A stretch of 64,000 nucleotides of DNA from Sphingomonas lycopersici (GCF_026130605.1 NZ_JANFAU010000003.1:124001-188000); one strand, 5' to 3'; numbered from the stretch's first letter, positions 34,008 to 43,228 are shown. Notes: generated by a model from the letters alone, not told the origin. Program-made: numbers and translations.

Positions 34008-34430
34008 CTATGCCGCGAAGAAATTAGGAAAACGGCGCAGCACCTCGCCGATTTCATTGTCGGAGATGTTGAACTCGAACCCCTCATCATCGCCGCGGCG
34101 GCGATAGCCATAGACGTTGGTCCACGACCAGCCCGGGGTGTCGTCGACCGGAAACAGCTGCCACGTCACATGGCACAAAGCCGAATCCGTCGAGACCGGG
34201 ACGACCTTGAAATCGGCCATGCGGATGTCCGACCCGACCCCCACGCGATCGAAGCGCGCGACCTGCTCGCCGCACGCGACATCGGCGGTTGCGCGATCGG
34301 CGAAGCTGTGGATCTGGCCGAAGGTGAAAGACGTATAAGGATAGAGATAATGCCCCGCGAGTGCCGGCCCGTCGCGCCGCAGCATCGCCTCGCCATAACT
34401 GCGGCACCACGCTTCCGCGCCCTTGGTCAT
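34008..34430 (-). CDS. NTF2/SnoaL-like small protein
   Basis: A 140-residue protein with the cone-shaped NTF2-like pattern: N-terminal helix pair (KGAEAWCRSYGEAMLRRDG), HYLYPYTSF, and strands CHVTWQLFPVDDTPGWSWTNVYGYRR. Members are isomerases, dehydratases or ligand-binding proteins; no catalytic set can be fixed here. The start at 34430 was chosen because codons upstream run through a dispersed repeat. The gene is convergent with LysR (9-bp gap). Confidence 0.75.
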   Translation of the reverse strand: MTKGAEAWCRSYGEAMLRRDGPALAGHYLYPYTSFTFGQIHSFADRATADVACGEQVARFDRVGVGSDIRMADFKVVPVSTDSALCHVTWQLFPVDDTPGWSWTNVYGYRRRGDDEGFEFNISDNEIGEVLRRFPNFFAA

Positions 34431-34476
34431 CCTTGCTCTCCCATCCAGATCGTTGCGTAAATTGAAATTATCTCTC

Positions 34477-34556
34477 CCCGTTCGGGCTGAGCTTGTCGAA
34501 GCCCTGCCCTTTCTTCGGAAGAAGTGCAGCCCTTCGACAAGCTCAGATCGAACGGG
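34477..34556. repeat. Dispersed repeat, CGTTCGGGC...CGAACGG family (long copy)
   Basis: CCCCGTTCGGGCTGAGCTTG at the left and the complementary CCTTCGACAAGCTCAG with CGAACGGG at the right, separated by CCCTTTCTTCGGAAGAAGTGC. Same element as 38328-38409. It folds into an almost complete hairpin and lies between the Coq4-like gene stop and the NTF2-like gene. Confidence 0.8.
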
Positions 34557-34592
34557 AGCTAACGCAGGTGTCGTGTCCCAATCGTCGGACAA

Positions 34593-35426
34593 TCACCCCT
34601 TGAATTCCTGGAACACCCAGTCCCAATAGCCCGGCGCCGGGCCGTCCTCGAACCCGAACTCGGCGCGGATATCGGATAGCTGGCGATCGAGATGATGCTC
34701 CCAGCGGATCATGAACAAGGGCTTCTTCTGCTTGGCCCCCAGCGCATAGCCGCGGCTCAGCCCCTCGAGCAAAGCCGGCAAGGTCCTGGGATAATGCAGC
34801 CCCGATCGGCTGAGCGAGGTCGACATCAGCACCACGCCATAGAGGTTCAGCTCATGCGCGAACTCGGTCGAGAAATAATTGGCATTGGCCATCGTATTGG
34901 CCGCGATCAGCGCGATCTCGCCGACCTGGCTCGGGCACAGCCCGGTGACCATATGCTCGATATCGTGGTTCTGCGCGCGGCGCTTGACGAGGAATTCGTA
35001 ATCGTCGCGCGGCTCGCCTTTGTAGAGGAAGTCGATCTCATAGCCGCTGTCGGCGATGAACGCATGGATCCGCGCACCCAATGTCCCGGGGGCGCAATGC
35101 GCCACCTGCTCGGCGGTGAAATTGGAGGTGAAACGCTCGTCGAGCCACGCGGCGAATTCGGGGAGCCGTTCGCGCTCGGCGGCGAGCAAGGCGGCGGTGC
35201 GCGCCGGATCGACCACCTCGCCCATCGCGCGCGACAAGGTGGGGATCAGATAGGCGTCGGGCAGATCGTGCCCGTCGCGCTTGAGCCCCATTTGCGCATA
35301 GACGTCGCGGAACAGCGGGCTGTTGAGATATTTCGAATTGCTGATCAGCACGCTCGACGTCGCCGGCTCGGCGGCGCCCATCAGATAGGCGGCTTCGCCC
35401 GCCGCGAGGCTCGTATCGGCTTTCAT
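34593..35426 (-). CDS. Coq4-like protein
   Basis: A 277-residue protein containing the Coq4 zinc motif HDxxH-x11-E as NHDIEHMVTGLCPSQVGE, inside a helical context (IALIAANTMANANYF). Coq4 binds a divalent metal and polyprenyl lipids in the ubiquinone-making complex, where it takes part in oxidative decarboxylation of the ring. Here the protein is in a catabolic-looking operon after an amidohydrolase and two small proteins, with 3 bp to the preceding gene, so it may have a different isoprenoid or lipid substrate. Last gene of the four. Confidence 0.7.
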   Translation of the reverse strand: MKADTSLAAGEAAYLMGAAEPATSSVLISNSKYLNSPLFRDVYAQMGLKRDGHDLPDAYLIPTLSRAMGEVVDPARTAALLAAERERLPEFAAWLDERFTSNFTAEQVAHCAPGTLGARIHAFIADSGYEIDFLYKGEPRDDYEFLVKRRAQNHDIEHMVTGLCPSQVGEIALIAANTMANANYFSTEFAHELNLYGVVLMSTSLSRSGLHYPRTLPALLEGLSRGYALGAKQKKPLFMIRWEHHLDRQLSDIRAEFGFEDGPAPGYWDWVFQEFKG

Positions 35427-35429
35427 CGC

Positions 35430-35672
35430 TTACTCTCCCTTGTTCGCCCAGCCGGTGAACGGCGGGTCGGCGACATCGAGCACCGCCCAGCTCCGCCCGA
35501 TCAGGTCGAGCGCATTGAAGATCCCGGCGCGCGCCATCACGCGGCGCATCCCCTCCGCCTCGATCTGGACGTTCGATCGCCCGCCGTTGGCGAAGCGCAA
35601 CGTCACCACCAAAGCGGCTTCCCCGTCATGCGTCGGGGTGAGCCGCACGCTTTCGATCCGCGCGTCGTTCAT
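35430..35672 (-). CDS. Small uncharacterised protein (80 aa)
   Basis: An 80-residue protein with no recognised domain: IESVRLTPTHDGEAALVVTLRFANGG suggests two beta-strands, followed by a helix (EGMRRVMARAGIFNALDLIG). No signal or membrane segment. Third gene in the operon, 13 bp after the 71-aa gene and 3 bp before the Coq4-like gene; the tight spacing supports it being real. Confidence 0.65.
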   Translation of the reverse strand: MNDARIESVRLTPTHDGEAALVVTLRFANGGRSNVQIEAEGMRRVMARAGIFNALDLIGRSWAVLDVADPPFTGWANKGE

Positions 35673-35685
35673 CGCGCGGCGTCGG

Positions 35686-35901
35686 TCACGCCGCGACCGC
35701 GCGCGGCGGCTCGACGAAGACGATATCCGACGGGGTGATCACCGACACCGGGCGAAAGACGAGATGGAGGTTCCAGCTCTTAAGCTGCTCGATCGCCGCC
35801 TCGGCCGGCTCGTCCGGCAGCACGCGCGCGGCGATCGCCGGCCAGTCGTCGCCGCTCTCCGGCTGGATGAAGCGACGGATGGGGGCGAGGTTGGTGCTCA
35901 T
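35686..35901 (-). CDS. Small protein with LysM/gpX-like segment (71 aa)
   Basis: A 71-residue protein. The segment AAIEQLKSWNLHLVFRPVSV followed by ITPSDIVFVEPP has the LysM-like shape (helix, N-x-H/L turn, R-P, then I-x-VEPP strand). No signal peptide. Its ATG overlaps the amidohydrolase stop (ATGA). The function is unknown; it could be a scaffold or subunit for one of its operon partners. Confidence 0.6.
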   Translation of the reverse strand: MSTNLAPIRRFIQPESGDDWPAIAARVLPDEPAEAAIEQLKSWNLHLVFRPVSVITPSDIVFVEPPRAVAA

Positions 35902-37583
35902 GCCGCGATCCTTTCCGCGATGACGCCGGCCCGCGCGGAGGCGTAGCCCGCGTCCTGGCTATAGGCGAGCGCGCCGTTGACGAACACGCGATCGACACCG
36001 CTCGCGCGGCGGATGTAGCGGAAGCCGTCAGCCGGGAGATCCTCGACCGGTATCTCGGGGCCGCGGTCGATCGTCTCGGCGTCGAACACCACGACATCCG
36101 CAGCATAGCCCGGCCGCAGCAGCCCGCGCTGGCGGAGACCCCACAGCTGCGCGACGTCATGCGTCAGCTTGCGCACTGCGGTCTCCAGCGGCATCGCGTC
36201 GAAGCCGCGGACGTAACGGCTGAACAGATACCCCGTATCGCCATAGGTCGCGAAATTGGTAACATGCGCGCCGCCGTCGCCCGCGCCGATCCCGATCAGC
36301 GGATCGGCGAGCATCGTCGCGATCTTGGCATCGTCATTATGCCCGATCGCATCGAGCCCGAACGAGGTGGCGAGATCGTCGGCCAGCGCGATATCGATGA
36401 TCGCCTCGGCGATATGGCAGCCGCGCTCGGCGGCGATGTCGCCGACGCGGCGCCCGATCAGCGCGGGGTCGGGGGTGCCCATCCGTTTCACGTAGGAATC
36501 GGCGAAATCGATCTGCAGACCGATCGGCATCATGAAATGATCCATCTCCGCCGCCAGCGCCGCGCGCCGCTCGGGATCGCGCAGCTGGACGAGCTTCTCC
36601 GCGTGCGGCAGCAGCGTCATCGCCCACCAGCCCGGCAGGGTCGCAAAGGTCGACATCGGCGCGCCGAGATCGAACGACAGATCGATCGGGCGGGTCTGCA
36701 TCTGCGGCACGACGCGCGCGCCATGCGCGGTCTGCAGCCGGACGCGATCGAGCGCGATCCCGACCAGTTCGGGCGCGGCATTGCTGTCGAACAAGGGCGA
36801 GAAGGTCGTCGCGATCTTGTGCTTGCGCGACAGATCGGCGAGCAGGTCGATCCGCGCGCAGAGCAGGTCGGCGTCCCAGAATTCGGGGACAATCTGGAGG
36901 ATGCCGCCCTTTTCGCCCAGCGTCGCGCACAGCGCGTCGAGCTCCTTCGGCTCGGCCAGTCGCGCGGGCACCGGGCGCAGTTCGTGATCGATGTCGACCC
37001 ACGATCCGCTCATCCCGACTGCGCCGGCATCGAGGCATTCGGCGAGCAGCCGCTGCATCTCGGCGATTTCGGCATCGGTCGCGGCGCGTTCGCGCGCGTC
37101 GAGCCCCATCACCCACAGCCGCACCAGGCTATGCCCGACGAGTGGCGCGACATTGACGCCGAGCCCGGCGCGGATCGCGGCGAGATAATCGGCGAAGCTC
37201 TCCCACGTCCAGGTCAGCCCCGCATCGAACGCATTCTTGGGCATTTCCTCGATCTTGCGAAACGTCGCCCCGAGCAGGTCGCGATGCTCGGCGCGAAGCG
37301 GGGCGAGACTGAGCGAGCAATTGCCCGGCATCACCGTCGTCACGCCATGTTCGAGCGACGGCTGCGCCAGCCCGTCCCACACCAGTTGCGCGTCATAATG
37401 GGTATGCGGATCGATGAACCCCGGCGCGATCACCCGACCGCCGGCGTCGACCGTCTCGCGCGCCTCGCCCGAAACCTCGCCGACCGCGACGATCCGCCCG
37501 TCGCGCACCCCGACATCGCCGCGATAGGCCGGCGCGCCGCTGCCGTCGCAGATCAGCCCGTTGCGAATCACCAGATCGAGCAT
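35898..37583 (-). CDS. D-aminoacylase-like amidohydrolase
   Basis: A 561-residue zinc amidohydrolase of the N-acyl-D-amino-acid deacylase group: LVIRNGLICDGSGAPAYRGD, metal-binding FIDPHTHYDAQ, the EHGVTTVMPGNCSLSLAP block with the bridging residue region, and late GIGAGDGGAHVTNF. It hydrolyses an amide or related bond; the natural substrate in this subfamily is mostly unknown. First gene of a four-gene operon, transcribed from a strong promoter shared with a divergent TetR gene. Confidence 0.9.
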   Translation of the reverse strand: MLDLVIRNGLICDGSGAPAYRGDVGVRDGRIVAVGEVSGEARETVDAGGRVIAPGFIDPHTHYDAQLVWDGLAQPSLEHGVTTVMPGNCSLSLAPLRAEHRDLLGATFRKIEEMPKNAFDAGLTWTWESFADYLAAIRAGLGVNVAPLVGHSLVRLWVMGLDARERAATDAEIAEMQRLLAECLDAGAVGMSGSWVDIDHELRPVPARLAEPKELDALCATLGEKGGILQIVPEFWDADLLCARIDLLADLSRKHKIATTFSPLFDSNAAPELVGIALDRVRLQTAHGARVVPQMQTRPIDLSFDLGAPMSTFATLPGWWAMTLLPHAEKLVQLRDPERRAALAAEMDHFMMPIGLQIDFADSYVKRMGTPDPALIGRRVGDIAAERGCHIAEAIIDIALADDLATSFGLDAIGHNDDAKIATMLADPLIGIGAGDGGAHVTNFATYGDTGYLFSRYVRGFDAMPLETAVRKLTHDVAQLWGLRQRGLLRPGYAADVVVFDAETIDRGPEIPVEDLPADGFRYIRRASGVDRVFVNGALAYSQDAGYASARAGVIAERIAA

Positions 37584-37633
37584 CGCTATCTCTCCTGCCG
37601 GCCGCCGCCTCCGCGGTGTGCCCTGTCATTATT

Positions 37634-37662
37634 TAGGTACAGAGTGTCCCGTAAAAAATCAA
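37634..37662 (-). promoter_or_regulatory. Amidohydrolase operon promoter with embedded TetR-like operator
   Basis: Minus strand: -35 TTGATT (37662-37657), exactly 17 bp, -10 TACCTA (37639-37634). The spacer and -10 contain a near-perfect dyad GGGACA-CTC-TGTACC (37650-37636). Binding there would stop polymerase directly. The TetR gene at 37717 is the natural ligand-responsive partner. Confidence 0.55.
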
Positions 37663-37716
37663 GCCGCACATGTTGCCGGCTGGACTTGGCGCGCACGCCC
37701 GTGCCACCGTGGCGCG

Positions 37717-38307
37717 ATGAAGCAGGCGACGGGCCGGGGGCGACCACGCGACGCGGAGATCGACCGCAAGATTCTCGATGCGGCGCGCACGCTGCTCGCC
37801 GAGGGCGGCTATCGCGCGCTGGCGTTCGACAGCATCTCGCAGATGACCGACATCCCGCGCTCGATGATCTATCGCCGCTGGCCGACCAAGGCGCATCTCG
37901 CCAATGAGATCTCGACCGGCGGGGATGACGGCCTGCCCGACGTGATCGACGCCGAGGGGCTCGACGCACAGGTGCTCGCGCTGGTCCATCAGGTGTTCGA
38001 TCGCTATCGCCGCCCCGATATCGCCGCCGCCGCGATCGGGGTGATCGCCGCGACGCAGGGCGACCGCACGGTGCAGGACGAGCTTGGGGCCAAGGCCGAG
38101 ACCGCCGCCCGCGGCGAATTGAGCGCGATCGTCGCGCGCGGCAAGGCGGCGGGGCTGATCGATCCGGCGAGCTCGGCCGATACGTTGTTCGACATGATCG
38201 TCGGGACGCTGATCTATCGCGCCTTGTTCAGCATGAAGCCGATCCCGCCCGATTATGCCGAACAGGTGACGCGGATGATCGTCGACGGGCTGGCGGTGCG
38301 GCCTTAG
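37717..38307 (+). CDS. TetR family regulator
   Basis: A 196-residue TetR protein: GRGRPRDAEIDRKILDAART leader, helix-turn-helix LAFDSISQMTDIPRSMIYRRW and a C-terminal TetR_C-type helical domain (AAAAIGVIAATQGDRTVQDEL). Divergent from the amidohydrolase operon with the dyad operator between; a local repressor is likely. Confidence 0.9.
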   Translation: MKQATGRGRPRDAEIDRKILDAARTLLAEGGYRALAFDSISQMTDIPRSMIYRRWPTKAHLANEISTGGDDGLPDVIDAEGLDAQVLALVHQVFDRYRRPDIAAAAIGVIAATQGDRTVQDELGAKAETAARGELSAIVARGKAAGLIDPASSADTLFDMIVGTLIYRALFSMKPIPPDYAEQVTRMIVDGLAVRP

Positions 38308-38327
38308 CGTATATCGCCGCCCCTCCA

Positions 38328-38409
38328 CCGTTCGGGCTGAGCCTCTCAAAGCCCCGCCCTTTCTTCGCCGGAAGAAGTGCAGCCCCTTCGACAGGCTCAG
38401 GGCGAACGG
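38328..38409. repeat. Dispersed repeat, CGTTCGGGC...GCGAACGG family (long copy)
   Basis: Left arm CCGTTCGGGCTGAGCCTCTC, right arm CTTCGACAGGCTCAGGGCGA and ACGG, with the same CCCTTTCTTCG...GAAGAAGTGCAG centre as the copy at 34477. It sits exactly between the convergent TetR and AraC genes and probably terminates both. Confidence 0.8.
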
Positions 38410-38410
38410 C

Positions 38411-39277
38411 TCATATGTTGTTCGCATGCTCCGCCGACCGATATCGCCCCGGCGCGATGCCGGTCATCCGGCGGAAGGCGAGCGAGAAGCTCGACGGGTC
38501 GGCGAAGCCGAGATCGGCGGCGATCTGCTTGATCGGCAACTGATCCGCGCACAGCAAGGCCTTGGCGCGATCGAGCCGCGCTTCCTCGACGAAGGCGTGG
38601 ACCGTCCGCCCGGTGCTTTGCTTGAACGCGCGCATGAAATGCCCGCGGCTGAGCCCGACGAGACCGGCCAGTTCAGGCACCTTGATCCCGCCGCTCGGCC
38701 AGTCGAACACATATTGCTCGACGCGGCGCAATTGGTGCGGCGATAGCCCCCCGCGGCAGCGCGCGCGCGGCTGCGGCTGCGGCTCGAGCAACCGGTGCAG
38801 CTCGACCGGGAGCGCCGCGGCGAGGCTGTCGATCAGGATATCGCTCGCGAACCCCGGCCGCACAGCCTCGCGCCCCAGCCGCCGCATCGATTCGGCGATC
38901 CATTCGGAGCGCAGATTGCCGCAGCGCGTCAGCCCCGCGTCATCCCACTCGCGCTCGAAACCGGCCAGCGCAGCGTGCGTGCCGACCGGAAAGGCGCAGG
39001 TGATCATCTGATGCGGGCCGCCCGGCCCCGCCCCGCAGATCGACTGCGACGCGGGGACATAGATCAGATTGCCGATCGAGAAGGTCCGCCCCGAAGCGAG
39101 CCGGCCGACATAGCGGCTCTCGCGCGGCCGGCGCGTCAGGATCAGCGCGAGCTGATGCTGCGACGGGCGTCGCACCTCTTCGGAAGGGGTTTCATATTCA
39201 TAGGTCTGCAGCCGGACGCGCGCCATCGTGCCGGACAGCTCCGCCTCGACCTGATTTCTCGATTGGGTCGCTTCCAT
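38411..39277 (-). CDS. AraC family transcriptional regulator
   Basis: A 288-residue regulator with a variable N-terminal sensor half and a C-terminal double helix-turn-helix: VPELAGLVGLSRGHFMRAF (first) and PIKQIAADLGFADPSSFSLA then FRRMTGIAPGRYR (second). Divergent from the NTF2-like gene at 39452, its probable target. Confidence 0.92.
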   Translation of the reverse strand: MEATQSRNQVEAELSGTMARVRLQTYEYETPSEEVRRPSQHQLALILTRRPRESRYVGRLASGRTFSIGNLIYVPASQSICGAGPGGPHQMITCAFPVGTHAALAGFEREWDDAGLTRCGNLRSEWIAESMRRLGREAVRPGFASDILIDSLAAALPVELHRLLEPQPQPRARCRGGLSPHQLRRVEQYVFDWPSGGIKVPELAGLVGLSRGHFMRAFKQSTGRTVHAFVEEARLDRAKALLCADQLPIKQIAADLGFADPSSFSLAFRRMTGIAPGRYRSAEHANNI

Positions 39278-39351
39278 CTTACGCCTTCCCGCTCGCGCCG
39301 CGCTCTCATGTTCGCGCGCCTTTGGTACGCGTGACGGCGCAAATCATCAAC

Positions 39352-39376
39352 GAATCGATTCATTCTGCCATGAATG
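39352..39376. promoter_or_regulatory. Dyads in the AraC / NTF2-like divergent region
   Basis: A perfect 10-bp palindrome GAATCGATTC (39352-39361) runs into CATTC-TGCCAT-GAATG (39361-39376). They lie mid-way between the divergent starts and are candidate AraC binding sites. Confidence 0.35.
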
Positions 39377-39451
39377 CGCAGCTTTCCGCGGCAGACGGCG
39401 ACGCGCTAAGCTGATGCGGACGGCAATGACGTTTCAGCCGGAGAGGTGAGG

Positions 39452-40006
39452 ATGAGTTACAAGATCGATCCCCGGAAACAGATCAACGCGGTCGAGGCGC
39501 GGCTTGCGGCGGGCGGCGACGACGCAGCGACCCGGCGCAACCTGCGCACGATGCTCGTGCATATGAAGGCCGAGGCGACCGCCGATTTCGACGCGCTGAT
39601 GGCGACCGTTTCGCCCGATGCGGCCTATACCAGCTTCAACGTCGGGGTGGATTCGCCGCACAGCCCGCGCTCCAAGGATGCCGTCGCGGCTTATTATCGC
39701 GCGCTGGTGGAAAATCATTGCCACCAGATCGAGCATGACCTCGACCGGATCGTCGCCGATCGCGACAATATCACCACCGAGGGCGATATCCGCATCGCCT
39801 ATCCCGCTGCCGCATTGCGCGCGATGGGGCATGATGTGCCGGAAGATGCGCCTTATTATCTCTACGAGGCGCGGCTGATGATCGTCTGGGGGTTCGACAA
39901 CGACGGGCTGGTCAAGTGCGAGGACAGCTATGGCGCGATGGACGGCTTCGCCGGGATCGCCACGCGACCGGTGCAGCAGAGCGAGATCTGCACGATCGCG
40001 GGGTGA
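39452..40006 (+). CDS. NTF2-like protein
   Basis: A 184-residue protein of the SnoaL/NTF2 type: helical lead-in, then FDALMATVSPDAAYTSFNVG, a VAAYYRALVENHCHQIEHDLD segment and a final sheet LYEARLMIVWGFDNDGLVKC. The ATG at 39452 follows GAGAGGTGAGG. Expected to bind or isomerise a small hydrophobic ligand; no further call is possible. Divergent AraC is the likely regulator. Confidence 0.75.
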   Translation: MSYKIDPRKQINAVEARLAAGGDDAATRRNLRTMLVHMKAEATADFDALMATVSPDAAYTSFNVGVDSPHSPRSKDAVAAYYRALVENHCHQIEHDLDRIVADRDNITTEGDIRIAYPAAALRAMGHDVPEDAPYYLYEARLMIVWGFDNDGLVKCEDSYGAMDGFAGIATRPVQQSEICTIAG

Positions 40007-40011
40007 GTCTG

Positions 40012-40125
40012 CCCCCTCCCTGGAAGGAAGGGGCTGGGGGTGGGTCGGTATGAGGGATACCGGTCCGCTTCCTCGCGGGCCAACCCACCCCCGCCCCCTC
40101 GCTTGTTCAAGGGAGGGGAGAAGAG
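40012..40125. repeat. Long inverted repeat between convergent genes
   Basis: CCCCCTCCCTGGAAGGAAGG and GGGGGTGGGT near the left, answered by ACCCACCCCC and CCCCTCGCTTGTTCAAGGGAGGGG on the right. It fills the gap between the NTF2-like and aldo/keto reductase genes, with both genes reading into it, so it probably serves as a two-way terminator. Confidence 0.65.
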
Positions 40126-40126
40126 A

Positions 40127-41119
40127 TTACAGCTTCACTCGCGCCATGCCGGCGGGGGCATAACGCGGCCCTGCCGTCGCGCCGCTCGGCGCCGCTGCGG
40201 CGATCGTCGCGAGGTCGTCGGCGGTCAGCGTGACATCGGGCGCGCCGGCGCTGTCGCGCATCGTCTCGCTGCGCTTGACCCCGGGGATCGGCACGATGTC
40301 GTCGCCCTGTGCGAGCAGCCACGCCAGCGCGATCTGCGCGTTGGAGACGCCGTGGCGCTGCGCCACCGTCGCGATCGCATCGACGATCGCGAGATTCTTC
40401 GGCATGTTCTCGGGCGAATAGCGCGGATCGTTGCGGCGCCAGTCGTCGGGGGCGAGATCGTCGAGGCTGCGGATCCCGCCGGCGAGCAGCCCCCGCCCGA
40501 GCGGGCTGTAGGGCACAAAGCCGATGCCATTCTCGCGGCATGCCTGGAGGATGCCGTTCTCGACGTCGCGCTCCCACACCGAATATTCGGTCTGCAATGC
40601 GGCGATCGGATGCACCGCGGCGGCGCGGCGCACCGTCTCCGCCGCAGCCTCGGACAGCCCGAGGTAACGCACCTTCCCTTCCTTCACCAGCTCGGCCATC
40701 CCGCCGATCGTCTCCTCGATCGGCACATCGGGGTCGACACGATGCTGGTAGAACAGGTCGATCGTGTCGATGCCGAGCCGTTTCAGCGATCCCTCGCACG
40801 CGCGCCGCGCATTTTCCGGGCTGCCGTCGACCGCGACCGGATTGTTGCCCTCCCAGCGCATCGCGAATTTGGTCGCGATGACCAGCCCGTCGCGCTTGCC
40901 CTTGATCGCCGCGCCGACCAGTTCCTCGTTGCTGAACGGCCCGTACATTTCGGCGGTATCGAAGAAGGTGATGCCGAGATCGATCGCCTCGTGGATCGTG
41001 CGGGTCGACACATCGTCATCGGCCGCGCCGTAGATGATATTGCCGCCGCGGATCATCGGCATGCAGCCGATCCCGATCGCGGACACCTTCAGCCCGTGCC
41101 CCAGCGTACGATATTTCAT
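40127..41119 (-). CDS. Aldo/keto reductase
   Basis: A 330-residue TIM-barrel NADPH oxidoreductase: catalytic Asp/Tyr in [16 protein letters not shown], Lys in [10 protein letters not shown], His in [11 protein letters not shown], and cofactor end [14 protein letters not shown]. Reduces aldehydes or ketones. It begins 32 bp after the SDR stop and is its operon partner; GAGGAG before the ATG is a strong ribosome-binding site. Confidence 0.92.
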   Translation of the reverse strand: MKYRTLGHGLKVSAIGIGCMPMIRGGNIIYGAADDDVSTRTIHEAIDLGITFFDTAEMYGPFSNEELVGAAIKGKRDGLVIATKFAMRWEGNNPVAVDGSPENARRACEGSLKRLGIDTIDLFYQHRVDPDVPIEETIGGMAELVKEGKVRYLGLSEAAAETVRRAAAVHPIAALQTEYSVWERDVENGILQACRENGIGFVPYSPLGRGLLAGGIRSLDDLAPDDWRRNDPRYSPENMPKNLAIVDAIATVAQRHGVSNAQIALAWLLAQGDDIVPIPGVKRSETMRDSAGAPDVTLTADDLATIAAAAPSGATAGPRYAPAGMARVKL

Positions 41120-41151
41120 GTCCGGTTCTCCTCTTGTCGGTCCAGTCGGCG

Positions 41152-42117
41152 TCAGAAACGTTCGCCGACCATTTCTTCGCTCTTCGCCCACAATGCCTTG
41201 GCGCGCTCGGGATCGCGCGCATAACCCCGCACGCCGGCGAAGATGCTCGTCGATTCCTCCAGTTCGGCGACATGGCAGTCCTCGCAATAGAGCCCGCCCA
41301 CTTCATCCGCCGGGGCGACTGCCGCCGCCCACACCGATGTCGCCGCGCCCTGCGGGATCGACTTATAGGTGAACGGCAGCGCGCCACTTTCGCTTTGCGG
41401 CGCGCCGAGCGACGCGAGCAGCTGATCGATGCTCTCCTGCGTCAGGTGCCGCCCCAGCTCGGTCTGGATCGCGCCGGGATGGACCGCGGCCGCGCGGACC
41501 CCGCGATCGCGGTGCCGGCGATCGAATTCGACCGCGAACAGGATATTGGCCGTCTTGGAGCGGCCATAAGCGACGAATTCGACATAGGGCGTATGGTCGA
41601 AATTGGGATCGTCGAGATCGACATCGGCGATACGATGCCCCGCCGAGGCGAGATTCACCAGCCGCCCGCCGGGCCGCAGCAGCGATGCGATGCGGTTGAC
41701 CAGCACGAAATGGCCGAGGTGGTTGGTGCCGAACTGGGTCTCGAACCCGTCCTGCGTCTGCCCCTTGGGACAGGCCATCACCCCGGCGTTGGCGATGATG
41801 ATGTCGAACGGACGGCCATCGGCGCGCAAGGCATCGGCGCAGGCACGCACGCTGGCGAGCGAGGCGAGATCGAGCTGGACCAGTTCGAGGCTCCCGCCGC
41901 CGGCCCTGGCCGCCTCGCGCACCACTGCGGTCGCCGTCTCGGCCTTGGCCAGATCGCGCGCCGCCCCGACGACGTCGGCGCCGTGCGCGGCAAGCGCGCG
42001 CGCCGTCTCCACCCCCAGCCCGGCCGATACGCCCGTCACGAGGATGCGTTTGCCCGCGAGATCGACGCCGGCGAGTATCTCGTCGGTGGTCGATTCCGCG
42101 CCGAAGGCATTGGTCAT
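41152..42117 (-). CDS. Short-chain dehydrogenase/reductase
   Basis: A 321-residue [19 protein letters not shown] (cofactor), [11 protein letters not shown], active-site [19 protein letters not shown]. Resembles the retinol-dehydrogenase/protochlorophyllide-reductase-like group with an extended C-terminus. First gene of an SDR-AKR operon, divergent from the AraC regulator at 42326. ATTGGACAGACAAT (about 42145-42158) in the gap is a possible AraC site. Confidence 0.9.
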   Translation of the reverse strand: MTNAFGAESTTDEILAGVDLAGKRILVTGVSAGLGVETARALAAHGADVVGAARDLAKAETATAVVREAARAGGGSLELVQLDLASLASVRACADALRADGRPFDIIIANAGVMACPKGQTQDGFETQFGTNHLGHFVLVNRIASLLRPGGRLVNLASAGHRIADVDLDDPNFDHTPYVEFVAYGRSKTANILFAVEFDRRHRDRGVRAAAVHPGAIQTELGRHLTQESIDQLLASLGAPQSESGALPFTYKSIPQGAATSVWAAAVAPADEVGGLYCEDCHVAELEESTSIFAGVRGYARDPERAKALWAKSEEMVGERF

Positions 42118-42325
42118 GGATCGTTTCTCCTGTGTCGGGGAATGATTGGACAGACAATGATGTGGATCGCGCCGTGGAGGGTCGTCCGCTGCCGGCCCGA
42201 TATTGGGCCGGGCGCGCTACGGCCGAAGCGCGATCCGATCGAAGTCTTGCCCGATCCTATCAACAGCGGTGCGCTCTGCGCGTGGGCGACTTGTCTCGGC
42301 GCGCAAGCTTCACGATGTTGCGGGC

Positions 42326-43228
42326 ATGCAGGAACAGCTCAGCCGGATGCTGGCGATCGCCGCGCGCCACGTCGACGGCATGCGGCGCGACACGCTTATC
42401 CCCCGCGTCGCGGTGCACGGCGGCATCGGACCGACGCTGCCGACCCCGAGCCTGTACGAGCCCGCCTTGTGTCTCGTCCTGCAGGGCGCGAAGCAGGTGA
42501 TGATCGGCGATCGGCTGCTGCGCTACGACCCGGCGAGCTATTTCATCACCGGCGTCGATCTGCCCGCCTCTGGCTGGGTGGTCGAGGCGACCCCGGCCAA
42601 ACCCTATGTCGCGGTGAGCCTGCGGCTCGATCGCGCCAGTCTGCTCGCGTTGATCTCTGATATGCCTCCCGCCGCGGAGGGAGAAACGCGCGGTTTCGCG
42701 GTGAGCGCGGTCACCCCCGATCTGCTCGACGCCTGGACGCGCCTGCTCGCCCTGCTCGACACCCCCGATGATATCGCGGTGCTCGCGCCGATCCACGAGC
42801 GCGAGATCCTCTACCGGCTACTCAAGGGGCCGCAGGGCGGGGTGCTGCGCCAGGTGGTGCGGACGGACAGCCGGCTGAGCCGGGTGCGGCAGGCGATCGC
42901 GTGGATCCGCGCGCATTTCGACGAGATGCTGCGCGTGGAGGACCTCGCGGAGCGGGCCGGGATGAGCCCCGCGTCGTTCCACCGCCACTTCAAGGCGGCG
43001 ACCGCGATGAGCCCGCTGCAATATCAGAAGACGCTGCGGCTGCAGGAGGCGCGACGACTGCTCATCGCCAGCGGCGGCGCGGCGCGGGCGGCGCATATGG
43101 TCGGCTATGAAAGCGCGTCGCAGTTCAGCCGCGAATATGCCCGCATGTTCGGCGCCCCGCCGCACCGCGACGCCGGGCGCCTGCGCGGCGGGAACAGGGT
43201 GTTAGAGGACGCCAGCGGCGCTGCCTGA
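42326..43228 (+). CDS. AraC regulator with cupin-like N-domain
   Basis: A 300-residue regulator with the AraC_N type sensor half (PSLYEPALCLVLQGAKQVMI, YDPASYFITGVDLP) and C-terminal helix-turn-helices (RVEDLAERAGMSPASFHRHF; AAHMVGYESASQFSREYARM). Typically placed next to oxidoreductase genes it activates, as here with the SDR-AKR operon. Start at 42326 is preferred to upstream frame extension. Confidence 0.9.
   Translation: MQEQLSRMLAIAARHVDGMRRDTLIPRVAVHGGIGPTLPTPSLYEPALCLVLQGAKQVMIGDRLLRYDPASYFITGVDLPASGWVVEATPAKPYVAVSLRLDRASLLALISDMPPAAEGETRGFAVSAVTPDLLDAWTRLLALLDTPDDIAVLAPIHEREILYRLLKGPQGGVLRQVVRTDSRLSRVRQAIAWIRAHFDEMLRVEDLAERAGMSPASFHRHFKAATAMSPLQYQKTLRLQEARRLLIASGGAARAAHMVGYESASQFSREYARMFGAPPHRDAGRLRGGNRVLEDASGAA

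Noticed and set aside
34431..34592. A 54-residue N-terminal extension of the NTF2-like protein
   Set aside because: The extension is a translation of the dispersed repeat (SELVEGLHFFRR and STSSARTG are typical repeat-derived peptides); the internal ATG at 34430 fits the family start.
35686..35901. A phage tail gene (gpX-like LysM) and hence a prophage remnant
   Set aside because: No other phage gene is nearby and the gene overlaps an amidohydrolase in a metabolic operon.
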